From positions 1-22,274 of the forward strand of contig SFXD01000030.1 of assembly GCA_004559785.1 (NCBI GenBank): a DNA stretch of 22,274 bases, written 5' to 3'. Numbering within the stretch: the first letter of the stretch is position 1; each line of letters starts with the position of its first letter. Shown here in pieces: positions 1 to 7,837 of this stretch. The notes under the pieces were generated by a model, which did not search any database, was not told where the DNA came from, and worked only from the letters and a program-made list of their open reading frames with translations. Source of the DNA: a bacterium (GTDB lineage: Bacteria > Bacteroidota > Bacteroidia > Bacteroidales > Bacteroidaceae). Made by a program: the position numbers and the translations under genes.

Positions 1-172
1 TAGAACACCTCTTAACCCAAATCGGCCATTGGGATCGCCCCTTATACATGAGCCTCTTCATTTGCCATATTTGATAAGGAAAAAGGCCATGATCCATGAT
101 GGAATATGCCCATTTTTGAAGAACTTGGCTGGCGTATTCTACTGCCTGCTGATAGTAAGGCAACGAGGGAAT
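1..172. other. Non-coding stretch downstream of the SDR gene
   Basis: I see no convincing gene here. The only plus-strand reading frame that starts in it (position 29) has no recognisable composition and runs into the antisense of the short-chain dehydrogenase. On the minus strand, about 55-90 nt past the dehydrogenase stop, an imperfect inverted stretch (84-117) is followed by a T-run. It could be the terminator of the 6079-173 operon, but the pairing is poor and I do not call it. Confidence 0.5.
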
Positions 173-982
173 CTATTTCCTGAAGAGGTGGGCATAGCGT
201 CGGGCGAGACGTGACAGGAGCCAGTCGGGGATAAGTGCGAGGAGGCACGGCGCAACCTTGGTGGCAATGCCCGGGGATACGACGGAGCGGCGGGCAAACA
301 ACCCCTTCAATGCCTTGTCCACGGCCTTGGACGGAGGAATCATCACCCCACAGCCAAGCAGTAGCCTTCGCACACGGGGAGGGAATGAGAACAGAGGGGT
401 GTCGACTGCCCCGAACACAGCCGTGGTGACGCTCACTGGGGAGCCGGCACACTCTATGCGCAGCGACCTTGAATACCCCTTTACAAAACGTTTCGTGTTG
501 CCGTACATGCCGATTATGGGCCAATCCATGTATGCACATACGGAAGAGACGTTGAGTATGTAGCCGCAGCCCTCCTCCTTCATCAATGGGACGAATGCGC
601 GGCATAGCAGGAGTGGCGTGACGCAATGCAGGTGGACAATGCGCGAGAGGGCTTGCGGAGACGCGTCGGCAATGGCTGATGTGAGCAGTATCCCGGCATT
701 GTTGACCAGTACCTCTACAATGGCCTTATGCTCGCGGCAGAATGCCAGCAGGCGATCGGCAGCATCGTTGGACGTAAGGTCGAGGCAAAGGGGCAGCACG
801 GGCACGGGATATTCTGCTGACAGGTGAGATGCCTGCTCGTCGAGAGCCATTCCGTTGACGTCAACGAGTACAAGGCCGTAGCCCCGTCCTGCCAGTTGCC
901 TTGCATAGTGCAAGCCCATTCCCGAGGCAGAGCCGGTGACTATGGCGTATCTGTGGACTGATGAGGCTGACGATCCGTTCAT
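173..982 (-). CDS. Short-chain dehydrogenase/reductase (SDR) family oxidoreductase
   Basis: A 269-residue classical SDR: an NAD(P)-dependent oxidoreductase with a Rossmann fold, probably cytoplasmic. The cofactor-binding glycine motif TGSASGMG is at residues 16-23, the structural NNAG motif at 94-97, and the catalytic set is Ser147, Tyr160 and Lys164 (YxxxK as YGNTK). Asp41 at the end of the second strand (LVLVDVN) is the pattern usually linked to NADH rather than NADPH. The C-terminal part (about 200-269) has the hydrophobic and basic tail seen in SDRs that act on lipid-like or steroid-like substrates, but the substrate cannot be read from sequence. The start ATG overlaps the stop of the upstream PHP gene by 4 nt (ATGA), so it is probably the last gene of the dapB operon and translationally coupled. 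Confidence 0.9.
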   Translation of the reverse strand: MNGSSASSVHRYAIVTGSASGMGLHYARQLAGRGYGLVLVDVNGMALDEQASHLSAEYPVPVLPLCLDLTSNDAADRLLAFCREHKAIVEVLVNNAGILLTSAIADASPQALSRIVHLHCVTPLLLCRAFVPLMKEEGCGYILNVSSVCAYMDWPIIGMYGNTKRFVKGYSRSLRIECAGSPVSVTTAVFGAVDTPLFSFPPRVRRLLLGCGVMIPPSKAVDKALKGLFARRSVVSPGIATKVAPCLLALIPDWLLSRLARRYAHLFRK

Positions 983-1728
983 AGTGCAGGAACCGAAATA
1001 TCGTTGGCAGGGGTGGACGGAATGCCCAGGTAGGAGAAGAACCAGTCGGGCTTGTCGTTCATGATGAGGCTGCTTGGGAAGTCCGTCTCGGCAAGCAGTG
1101 GGTAGATGTTGCCATAGTCGGCAATGGAGAAGCAGATGTGTGCGTCGCTGCCCAGTATGACTGGCACCTCGTGCTGCTTGCAGAGCCGCAGTATCTCGAT
1201 GTTGTTAGCCCTGGCATCGGTCTTGTGCCTTACGGGGTTGAGGCTGCTGTTGTTGATTTCGAGTAGAGTCTTGCTCTCCTTTGCCGCCAGTACGATAGGC
1301 TCGAACGACAGTTCTGCCGTGCCGTCTCCGGGATGGCTGATGATGTGCGTCCATGGATTGCGTATGGCAGCAATCATGCCGGCGGTGTTCTCCTCGCGCG
1401 TACCTCCCTTCCAGCACAGCGAGTGTATGCCGGCAATCCTGATTTCGAGCAGGCGATAGTATTCCTCGTCGAGGTCGAGCCTTCCCGAGCAGTCGAGTAT
1501 GTTGAGTTCTGCACCCAGCATGACGTGTACTCCGTACAGCGTGCGCGGCACTACGGAAAGGTTGCGGAAATATATGGGGTCGCATGTGCCTGGTATTCCC
1601 GGAGCATGTTCGGTAATGCCCAGTACCTGCAGCCCTCGCCACGAAGCCTCGCGTGCCATCTCCTGTATGGTGCTGAAGGCGTGTCCGCTTGCCACGCTAT
1701 GTGTGTGTACATCCAATAAACAGTTCAT
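979..1728 (-). CDS. PHP-domain phosphoesterase, YcdX type
   Basis: A 249-residue metal-dependent PHP hydrolase. The start chosen gives MNCLLDVHTHS, which puts the HxH metal motif (His8, His10) right at the N-terminus as in the family. The longer in-frame extension upstream lies wholly inside the pseudouridine synthase gene. Further metal-ligand motifs follow in family order: ITEHAPGIP, IAGIHS, IISHPGDG, LEINNSS and LGSDAH. The run of motifs matches the Escherichia coli YcdX/YcdX-like phosphatase group rather than DNA polymerase PHP domains or histidinol phosphatase. YcdX-type enzymes bind a trinuclear zinc centre and hydrolyse phosphate esters; the natural substrate is unclear. Its first 32 nt overlap the 3' end of the pseudouridine synthase gene, and its stop overlaps the SDR start (ATGA). 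Confidence 0.9.
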   Translation of the reverse strand: MNCLLDVHTHSVASGHAFSTIQEMAREASWRGLQVLGITEHAPGIPGTCDPIYFRNLSVVPRTLYGVHVMLGAELNILDCSGRLDLDEEYYRLLEIRIAGIHSLCWKGGTREENTAGMIAAIRNPWTHIISHPGDGTAELSFEPIVLAAKESKTLLEINNSSLNPVRHKTDARANNIEILRLCKQHEVPVILGSDAHICFSIADYGNIYPLLAETDFPSSLIMNDKPDWFFSYLGIPSTPANDISVPAL

Positions 1729-3310
1729 ATTCGTGTGAATTAACGTTAATCTCAAATCTTCTGCCTTCCACCTCAAGGCTCTGTGCAAGGAGGTGCAGGC
1801 GTTCGCCCGTGGTGCCATATAGCCTGTCGCCCAGGATGGGATTGCCAAGCCCCTGCGGATGTGCGCAGTGTACCCTCAGTTGGTGTGTGCGCCCCGTAAG
1901 AGGCTTCAGTTCCACCAAGGCGTGTCCGCGAATGTTGTCGAGCACCCTGTAGTGTGTCACGGCATGTCGTCCGTGTGATATGTCCACGGTCTGGCGTGGC
2001 CGGTCGGTTACGTCCGGACGCAAGGGCAGGTCGATAGTCCCCTGCATACCTATGGGCATGGCATGTTCCAGCAGAGCCCTGTATGTCTTGGAAACTTGCC
2101 GATGTACGAAAGCCTGTTGTAGCGTGTGGTACGCCTCCCATGTGAGGGCAACCGCCATAACGCCTGCCGTGTCCATGTCGAGCCTGTGTACCATGATTGG
2201 ACCCTGTGCGTGCGGAAACAGACGGACTATCTCCGACTGCACGCTTGGCATGTTGCCCTTGCCCGGTACCGAGAGCATCCCGCAGGGCTTGTATACGGCA
2301 GCCATCCGGGCATCGTGGTACAATATGCCGAGAGGCATGGATGGTCCTGCTGACAGGGGGCTTGGCTCTACGTCGAGTCCCCGGAGCATGTGCCCGAGTA
2401 TTGGCTTGCATCGGCTGTTGCACGACGGGTAGTATCGTCCGTCCAGACGCAGTTCGCCTTCAGGAGAGCCTCCTACCCAGAACTCTGCCATGCACACGGG
2501 ATGCGCCCCCATCCTGTAGGCAGCCTGCAGGAGGCGTGGGGCGCAGCACTCCCCTGCCCCACTTGGCGGAGTGAGTGGATGGAATATCTCCTTGAGATTC
2601 CTCTCCTCGCCGTTGGCGTCAAGGAAGACGAACTGGCCGAAGAGCCATTGCTGCAATGCTGCACTGCGCCTGCTGCGTTCCAGGCACAGGGCATCTACTT
2701 CCGACTGCAATTCCCGTAGGTGCGCCTCGTCCTGGGTTATCCTTTGTTCCCACTGCCGGCGCAAGCGTCGTAGTTGAGCCTTCTGGTACTGGCTCTGGCG
2801 CACCATGGAGGGCAAAGCCGCCTGCAGTTCGTCGGCGGACAGGGAAGCCCTCAGCTTGTCGCGTCGTGCCTTGTCCTCGTGCATCGTGGCGCGGTATGCG
2901 GCGATGTCGTCGTCCATCTGCCGGCGCAGTGGGCTTGGCACCATTTGCGAGCGTAGTTGCCCTATCCTGGCGTTGATGTCGGATATCAGCCTTTCCTCCT
3001 GCTGGAAGTGGCATCCGTCTGCCATGAGGTCGAATACGGGCGGTACGAAGTAGTCGTGCATGGTGTCGCCTCCGAGCGTGCCTGAGAAGGAAGCGAGGAA
3101 TCCCCTGCCCTGCCCTCTCTCTACCACAAGCACCCCGAACATCTTGCCCCGCCTAAGTTCGTCCGCCCATTCCGTCCTCGTGGCGAGGTAGCGCCTCACC
3201 TCCCCTGCGGCTGCCACGCACAACGGATGGGGCGTGTAGCAGAACGGGTATGTGAAGTGCGCTGGCGAAGGCAGGTGGCTGACGGATTGGGGCAAGGGAT
3301 GTAATCTCAT
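1697..3310 (-). CDS. RluA-family pseudouridine synthase with long N-terminal extension
   Basis: A 537-residue protein. The C-terminal half (about 335-530) is an RluA-type RNA pseudouridine synthase, which isomerises uridine to pseudouridine in rRNA or tRNA. It shows the HRLDMDTAG motif with catalytic Asp378, the entry VYKPCGMLSVPGKG, VSKTYRALLE, and the C-terminal LKPLTGRTHQLRVH and PILGDRLYG. The N-terminal 330 residues are not a standard S4 domain. They hold a histidine/proline-rich start, a FFG-type segment (FLASFSGTLGG) and a charged helical region (about 100-225) that looks like a coiled coil. RluA proteins of this long architecture occur in Bacteroidetes and Vibrio relatives, but the target RNA is not known to me. 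The start ATG overlaps the wbqC-like stop by 4 nt (ATGA). The longer open frame upstream is antisense-like noise within wbqC. Confidence 0.9.
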   Translation of the reverse strand: MRLHPLPQSVSHLPSPAHFTYPFCYTPHPLCVAAAGEVRRYLATRTEWADELRRGKMFGVLVVERGQGRGFLASFSGTLGGDTMHDYFVPPVFDLMADGCHFQQEERLISDINARIGQLRSQMVPSPLRRQMDDDIAAYRATMHEDKARRDKLRASLSADELQAALPSMVRQSQYQKAQLRRLRRQWEQRITQDEAHLRELQSEVDALCLERSRRSAALQQWLFGQFVFLDANGEERNLKEIFHPLTPPSGAGECCAPRLLQAAYRMGAHPVCMAEFWVGGSPEGELRLDGRYYPSCNSRCKPILGHMLRGLDVEPSPLSAGPSMPLGILYHDARMAAVYKPCGMLSVPGKGNMPSVQSEIVRLFPHAQGPIMVHRLDMDTAGVMAVALTWEAYHTLQQAFVHRQVSKTYRALLEHAMPIGMQGTIDLPLRPDVTDRPRQTVDISHGRHAVTHYRVLDNIRGHALVELKPLTGRTHQLRVHCAHPQGLGNPILGDRLYGTTGERLHLLAQSLEVEGRRFEINVNSHEYELFIGCTHT

Positions 3311-3864
3311 AGGGAAAGAACCGATTCGGGACCCATGTTGAAAAGTAGGTCTACTATGCTCAGGTCGTGCAGGAAGCCGTGCTTGTGTGCGAAAACCTGA
3401 TAATATGGACGCACTGGCTGGGCGTTCCATGTGCCGTCCGTCTTCCCTGCGAAAGAGGAAGTGCGCTCCAGAGAGACGTCCATGTCCAGAAGGGAGCACA
3501 TGAGGTGGAGCAGTTCCATGTTGAAGTCGGCAAGGAACTCCCGGCGTTTCTCGTAGAAGGGTGCGAGGTCGTCGGCATAATATTCGAAGAAGGGCGACTG
3601 CCTGTACGAACTTGCCAGTGCCTGCCAATGCTGGTGCCTCCAGTTGCCATGGTCGCTGATGCGTATGTCTCGCACGAGCCTGCTCTGCCCTGGCTTCTGC
3701 ACGGGGATGGTAAGGGCGAGGGTTCCCTGCGGGCTGTCTATGAGGCACCTGTTACGTAAGGTCTGCTTTGCGTATGTGTCGTACACCTCCACGGATGCGC
3801 CCCCGTTGCGGTAGAGTGCCATGTAGTAGGATACGGGGGCGAGGTAGTAACAGGGCAGTGTCAC
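3307..3864 (-). CDS. WbqC-like family protein
   Basis: A 185-residue WbqC-like protein (Pfam WbqC family, named from O-antigen clusters, biochemical role poorly defined). Family features visible are the N-terminal PCYYLAPVSYYMAL, the IDSPQGTLALTIPVQK segment, HGNWRHQHWQALASSYRQSPFFEYY near the middle, and a C-terminal PYYQVFAHKHGF. No ATG fits: the first in-frame ATG falls after the conserved YLAPVSYY motif. I therefore chose a GTG (first residues MTLPCYYLAP) 15 nt after the lepB stop; this start is inferred. The gene lies between lepB and the pseudouridine synthase in the same operon and overlaps the latter by ATGA. The dapB-lepB-wbqC order is common in Bacteroidetes, which supports the call. 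Confidence 0.85.
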   Translation of the reverse strand: MTLPCYYLAPVSYYMALYRNGGASVEVYDTYAKQTLRNRCLIDSPQGTLALTIPVQKPGQSRLVRDIRISDHGNWRHQHWQALASSYRQSPFFEYYADDLAPFYEKRREFLADFNMELLHLMCSLLDMDVSLERTSSFAGKTDGTWNAQPVRPYYQVFAHKHGFLHDLSIVDLLFNMGPESVLSL

Positions 3865-3878
3865 GGCGTGGGTGTGTG

Positions 3879-5321
3879 TTATATGTTGCTGACAAGGCGG
3901 AACAATCTGTTCCAGCGTATGTGCCTGCCACTGAACCAAGGCTTGTCGACATCGGTGCTGAGCCATACCAGTATGGGCTTGCCCACTATGTGGTCTTCGG
4001 GCACGAATCCCCAATAGCGGCTGTCGGCAGAACAATGCCTGTTGTCGCCCTGCATCCAGTAGTAGTCCATCTTGAAGGTATATTCGCGTGCTTCTTCGCC
4101 GTTGATTAGAATCTTGCCGTCGTCGGTCACCCTGAGGTCGTTGCCTTCGTACACGGCAATGGGACGCTCGTAGACGGGTAGGTTGTCGAGTGTAAGTTGG
4201 ATGGTCTCGCCCTTCTTTGGAATCCAGATGGGTCCGTAGTTGTCGCATGTCCAGCCAGTGTATCCGTTCTTGGGGTAAAGGCTCTCTGTGTCGTGGTTCT
4301 CAACGGGGATGATGCTCTCCACGTACTCGGTGTGCTTCTCCAGTTCCTGCTTGGCTTGGAGTGTGAGGGGGATGATGCCGCTCTGGTACATCTCCTGTAC
4401 GTCCTTGCCGCTAAGTCCGAGGGAGTATGTCAGGTCGTCGGGCAGGTAGTTAGTGCGCAGCGACACGTGGTAGTTGTGCTGAACGTTAGGTGCGTCGGGG
4501 TTCACCTTGCCGTCGAGGTACAGCACCTTGTCCCTGATTTCCAGCGTCTGCCCTGGAAGTCCGACGCATCTCTTGACATAGTTCTCCCTGCGGTCGACGG
4601 GTCTGTAGCCAATCTTGCCGAAGGTCGCGCTGTTGAGTGATACGAATTGCTTGCCGAGGTTGTATATCGTATTGTAATACGAGCGTCTCTGCATTACGCT
4701 GAGGCTGTCCATGACGGGCAGCGACCCTGCCTGCTGCAGCAGAATCTGGCTTCCGTACCCATAGCAGAGGGTGTAGTATTCCGTCTGGTAGGGCATGTTG
4801 GCTACGATGGTGTCGCCCTCGGGATAGTTGAAGACCACGATGTCGTTCAGTTGGACGGGCTTGGGTGTCACGCGCTTGTATTCCCAGCGTGGCCACTCGA
4901 TGTAGCTTTTGCCTCCCCATGGCAGGGTATGCTGGCACAGGGGCATGTGGAGTGGCGTCTGTGGTACGCGTGGCCCGTAGCTCATCTTGCTCACGAAGAG
5001 GTAGTCGCCTACGAGCAGGCTCTTTTCCAGGGAGCTGGACGGTATGGTGTAGTTCTGGAAGAAATAGATGTTGACGAAGTATACTGCTACGAGGGCAAAC
5101 ACAATGGCGTCCACCCAACTCATGACGAGCCTCACCAAGGGGTTCTCGGCATCCTTCCACCAGGTCCAGGGGATGATGCGTGTGACATACGCATCGAAGA
5201 GGAACGGCAGCACTATCACTCCCCACCAAGCGTCGACCCATGCGAGGAATGCTAAGTAGAGTATGCTGTATACTATGGCTTTCGCCCAATCGGTTCTGGT
5301 TGCCTTGTACTTTATGTTCAT
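3879..5321 (-). CDS. lepB: Signal peptidase I
   Basis: A 480-residue type I signal peptidase, which cleaves signal peptides from secreted proteins at the outer face of the inner membrane. Three hydrophobic segments lie in the first 90 residues (about 13-29, 31-48, 70-88). The serine box YTIPSSSLEKSL follows, with Ser97 in the nucleophile position, then GDYLFVSKMSYG. The lysine general base is Lys250 in NYVKRCVGLPGQTLEIRDK, and the C-terminal box is GDNRHCSADSRYWGFVP. Between serine and lysine lies an insert of roughly 130 residues, normal for Bacteroidetes LepB and the reason the protein is longer than the E. coli enzyme. The gene follows dapB by 35 nt. Confidence 0.95.
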   Translation of the reverse strand: MNIKYKATRTDWAKAIVYSILYLAFLAWVDAWWGVIVLPFLFDAYVTRIIPWTWWKDAENPLVRLVMSWVDAIVFALVAVYFVNIYFFQNYTIPSSSLEKSLLVGDYLFVSKMSYGPRVPQTPLHMPLCQHTLPWGGKSYIEWPRWEYKRVTPKPVQLNDIVVFNYPEGDTIVANMPYQTEYYTLCYGYGSQILLQQAGSLPVMDSLSVMQRRSYYNTIYNLGKQFVSLNSATFGKIGYRPVDRRENYVKRCVGLPGQTLEIRDKVLYLDGKVNPDAPNVQHNYHVSLRTNYLPDDLTYSLGLSGKDVQEMYQSGIIPLTLQAKQELEKHTEYVESIIPVENHDTESLYPKNGYTGWTCDNYGPIWIPKKGETIQLTLDNLPVYERPIAVYEGNDLRVTDDGKILINGEEAREYTFKMDYYWMQGDNRHCSADSRYWGFVPEDHIVGKPILVWLSTDVDKPWFSGRHIRWNRLFRLVSNI

Positions 5322-5356
5322 GTCGTTGTTGTTAGTTGTCTTTTAAGCAAAAGGGT

Positions 5357-6079
5357 TCATTGCTGGAAACGGAACAGGTCGCTTGTGGTGAGCAGTCCCT
5401 CGTGGTTGGCGGTGTATTCGGCCGCCAGCACTGCGCCGAGGGCGAAACCTGTCCTGCCGTGGGCGTCGTGGGTGATGGTTATCATGTCCTCCGGGGAGTC
5501 GTACGTCACGCTGTGTATTCCAGCTACTTCCCCGCGCCTGATGTCGTCGATGCGCAGCACGTCCTTTGCAGTCTCGTGCAATCCCCACTTCTTCTTGCGG
5601 TCGAGGTTGTCCACTATCTGCTCTGCCAGTGTGATTGCCGTGCCCGATGGTGCGTCCAGCTTGTGTACGTGGTGAGTCTCTACCATGTTGACGTCGTATT
5701 GTGGGAAGGCGTTCATTATCTTGGCAAGGTATTCGTTGACGGCACTGAATATGGCAACTCCAACGCTGAAGTTGCTCGCCCAGAAGAGGGTCTTGCCTCC
5801 CTCGGAACATGCCCGGCGCACTTCGTCGCCATGGTCCTTCATCCACCCGGTGCTGCCGCTTACCACCTTTACTCCGGCCTTCCATGCCTTCATGTAGTTG
5901 TCGTATGCCGTCCATGGCGTGGTGAACTCTATTGCGACGTCTGCGCTTGCAAAGGCTTCGGATTCGAAATCCTGCTGGTTGTCGATGTCTATGACGCTCA
6001 CTATCTCGTGCCCACGCGACAGGGCTATGCCCTCTATCATACGGCCCATCTTGCCGTAACCTATCAATGCTATTTTCAT
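5357..6079 (-). CDS. dapB: 4-hydroxy-tetrahydrodipicolinate reductase
   Basis: A 240-residue DapB. It reduces the DapA product using NAD(P)H in the diaminopimelate/lysine pathway, supplying the peptidoglycan cross-link residue. The N-terminal Rossmann motif is GYGKMGRM (7-14). The central VEFTTP-like segment reads IEFTTPWTAY, and the STGW loop follows. The catalytic signature is ETHHVHKLDAPSGTA, giving His136 as general acid/base and Lys140 as partner. At 240 residues it is slightly shorter than E. coli DapB, as usual in Bacteroidetes. It is the first gene of the minus-strand run; a -7-like box (6101-6109) sits 22 nt upstream of the ATG. Confidence 0.96.
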   Translation of the reverse strand: MKIALIGYGKMGRMIEGIALSRGHEIVSVIDIDNQQDFESEAFASADVAIEFTTPWTAYDNYMKAWKAGVKVVSGSTGWMKDHGDEVRRACSEGGKTLFWASNFSVGVAIFSAVNEYLAKIMNAFPQYDVNMVETHHVHKLDAPSGTAITLAEQIVDNLDRKKKWGLHETAKDVLRIDDIRRGEVAGIHSVTYDSPEDMITITHDAHGRTGFALGAVLAAEYTANHEGLLTTSDLFRFQQ

Positions 6080-6100
6080 ACGATATACGATAATTTAGCC

Positions 6101-6109
6101 GCAAAAATA
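6101..6109 (-). promoter_or_regulatory. Bacteroidetes -7 box upstream of dapB
   Basis: Read on the minus strand, TATTTTTGC fits the Bacteroidetes -7 consensus TAnnTTTGY and lies 21 nt before the dapB ATG. No good -33 TTTG is found at 19-21 nt; the bases there belong to the opposing promoter box. Confidence 0.5.
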
Positions 6110-6131
6110 CAGAATTTACGCCGAAATTCAC

Positions 6132-6140
6132 TACTTTTGC
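6132..6140 (+). promoter_or_regulatory. Bacteroidetes -7 box upstream of the DUF2851 gene
   Basis: TACTTTTGC matches TAnnTTTGY and lies 32 nt before the ATG at 6173. The expected -33 region overlaps the divergent dapB -7 box and has no TTTG at the right spacing, so support is from the -7 box alone. Confidence 0.5.
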
Positions 6141-6172
6141 TATAAAAATACAGTTAATGTGGACTTTGTCGC

Positions 6173-7390
6173 ATGGAAAGGTTGCTACACTATATCTGGA
6201 AACACAGGATACTCCCTCTCAGGACGCTATTTACCACGGATGGCAGGGAGGTCGAGGTGCTGGACCCGGGCTTGGCTAACCAGAACCAAGGTCCCGACTT
6301 CTTCAACGCCAAGGTAAGGATAGGCGGCAACGTATGGGCAGGCAACGTGGAGGTACACGTCAGGTCGTCAGACTGGTTCAGGCATGGGCACGAATCCGAC
6401 CCCGCCTACAACAACACCATCCTGCACGTAGTGAAGCATGCTGACGGCGAGGTGACGACACAGGACGGCCATGTGCCGCCACAGGTGGAGCTGGCGGTGC
6501 CGGGGTATGTGGAGGAGAACTACCACGAGCTATGCCTCACGGAGGACTATCCGCGGTGCCACAGGGTGGTTCCCTACATACCTCCCCTAAAGGTGCATGC
6601 CTGGATGGATGCTCTGCTGGCAGAGAGGATAAGGGAGAGGGCCGCCAGGCTGACTGCCATGGTGGACGGCATGAACGGCGACTGGGAAAGGGCTACGTTC
6701 GTCACCCTGTGCCGCAGCTTCGGGTTCGGGCTCAACGGCGACACGTTCGAGAAATGGGCTTGCTCCATACCCATGGGGGCGGCAGGAAAGCACAGGGACG
6801 ACCTCCTGCAGGTAGAGGCTCTGTTCCTGGGCATGGCAGGCCTGCTGGACACGGGGAGCGGCTTGCCCGACGCAGGGACGGAAAGGAGAAAGAGGGAGTT
6901 TGCCTTCCTCGCACACAAGTTCAGCCTCACGCCCGCGATGGACTCCTCCGACTGGAAATACCTCAGGACCAGGCCGCGGAATTTCCCTCACGTCAGGATC
7001 AGGCAGATAGCCATGCTCTACCACAAGGGCATCATGCGGATGTCGTCGCTCGTCGAGGCTCCCGACATCGAGAGCCTGGACAAGGTCCTGGCAGGCGGAG
7101 GCATCTCGGCAGGAAGCCGTAGGTTGCTCATGATAAATACCATCGTGCCACTGCTCTATGCCTACGGAACCGCCCATGCAGACGAGGACATGAGGCAGAG
7201 GGCACTGTCGCTGCCGGAGCAGATCCCTGCCGAGGACAACCATATACTGAGGCTGTGGAAGCAGTGCGGCCTGACCGTCAGTACGGCGGCAGACAGCCAG
7301 GCTCTGATACAGCTGAAGCGCGAATACTGCGACCGCAAGGATTGCCTACGTTGCAGGTTCGCCTACGAATACCTGAAGATGAAGCATTGA
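6173..7390 (+). CDS. DUF2851 family protein
   Basis: A 405-residue DUF2851 protein, a family largely restricted to Bacteroidetes with no established function. The recognisable N-terminus is MERLLHYIWKHRILP, followed by a conserved block with GLANQNQGPDFFNAKV (about 34-49), GNVEVHVRSSDWFRHGH and DPAYNNTILHVV. The C-terminus ends in a cysteine cluster (CDRKDCLRCRFAYEYLK) typical of the family, plausibly metal-binding. The acidic and histidine-rich N-terminal block, with E-V-H-V and spaced Asp/Asn, has been compared to nuclease-like folds, but that is speculative. No signal peptide or membrane segment is seen, so it is likely cytoplasmic. It leads a plus-strand run with a thioesterase (24-nt gap) and dprA. 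Arginine is encoded mostly by AGG here, as in much of the window. Confidence 0.88.
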   Translation: MERLLHYIWKHRILPLRTLFTTDGREVEVLDPGLANQNQGPDFFNAKVRIGGNVWAGNVEVHVRSSDWFRHGHESDPAYNNTILHVVKHADGEVTTQDGHVPPQVELAVPGYVEENYHELCLTEDYPRCHRVVPYIPPLKVHAWMDALLAERIRERAARLTAMVDGMNGDWERATFVTLCRSFGFGLNGDTFEKWACSIPMGAAGKHRDDLLQVEALFLGMAGLLDTGSGLPDAGTERRKREFAFLAHKFSLTPAMDSSDWKYLRTRPRNFPHVRIRQIAMLYHKGIMRMSSLVEAPDIESLDKVLAGGGISAGSRRLLMINTIVPLLYAYGTAHADEDMRQRALSLPEQIPAEDNHILRLWKQCGLTVSTAADSQALIQLKREYCDRKDCLRCRFAYEYLKMKH

Positions 7391-7414
7391 ACAGAATCAT
7401 TTAAGCATAAGCAA

Positions 7415-7837
7415 ATGGGAACGACACACGCAAGATACGTATACGAACTGCGCCTGAAGGTGCGCGACTACGAATGCGACCTGCAGGGCATCGTGAACAA
7501 CGCCAATTACCAGCACTATACGGAACATGCAAGGCACGAGTTCCTGCTCAGGGCAGGCATCAGCTTTGCCGACATGCACGACCGTGGCATAGATGCCGTG
7601 GTGGCAAGGATAGCCATGGCGTTCAAGACCCCGTTGAGGAGCGGCGACGAGTTCGTGTGCCGCCTCAGGGTAAGGAGGGAAGGCATAAGGTACGTCTTCC
7701 TGCAGGACATCTTCCGCCTGCCGGACGAGAAACTTGCCCTGAAATGCCAGGTGGACACCGTATGCCTGGTGGACGGCAGGCTGGGGCAATGCCCGGAACT
7801 GGACACTCTTATGGAACCGTATCTCGACAAGGAATGA
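7415..7837 (+). CDS. Acyl-CoA thioesterase, hotdog fold (4HBT/YbgC-like)
   Basis: A 140-residue hotdog-fold thioesterase that hydrolyses acyl-CoA or acyl-ACP thioesters in the cytoplasm. The active-site block RDYECDLQGIVNNANYQHYTEHAR has the conserved Asp22 followed by GIV.NANY, as in the 4-hydroxybenzoyl-CoA thioesterase/YbgC group. The later strands (IAMAFKTPLRSGDEF, IFRLPDEKLALKCQVDTVCLVDGR) fit the fold, and the length is normal for a single-domain member. Substrate chain length cannot be read. The stop overlaps the dprA ATG by 4 nt (ATGA), suggesting coupled translation. Confidence 0.92.
   Translation: MGTTHARYVYELRLKVRDYECDLQGIVNNANYQHYTEHARHEFLLRAGISFADMHDRGIDAVVARIAMAFKTPLRSGDEFVCRLRVRREGIRYVFLQDIFRLPDEKLALKCQVDTVCLVDGRLGQCPELDTLMEPYLDKE

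Noticed and set aside
84..117. Terminator hairpin downstream of the SDR gene
   Set aside because: Pairing is patchy with mismatches despite a following T-run on the minus strand; too weak to list.
42..626. 194-codon minus-strand frame
   Set aside because: Other-frame shadow of the short-chain dehydrogenase, with no family features.
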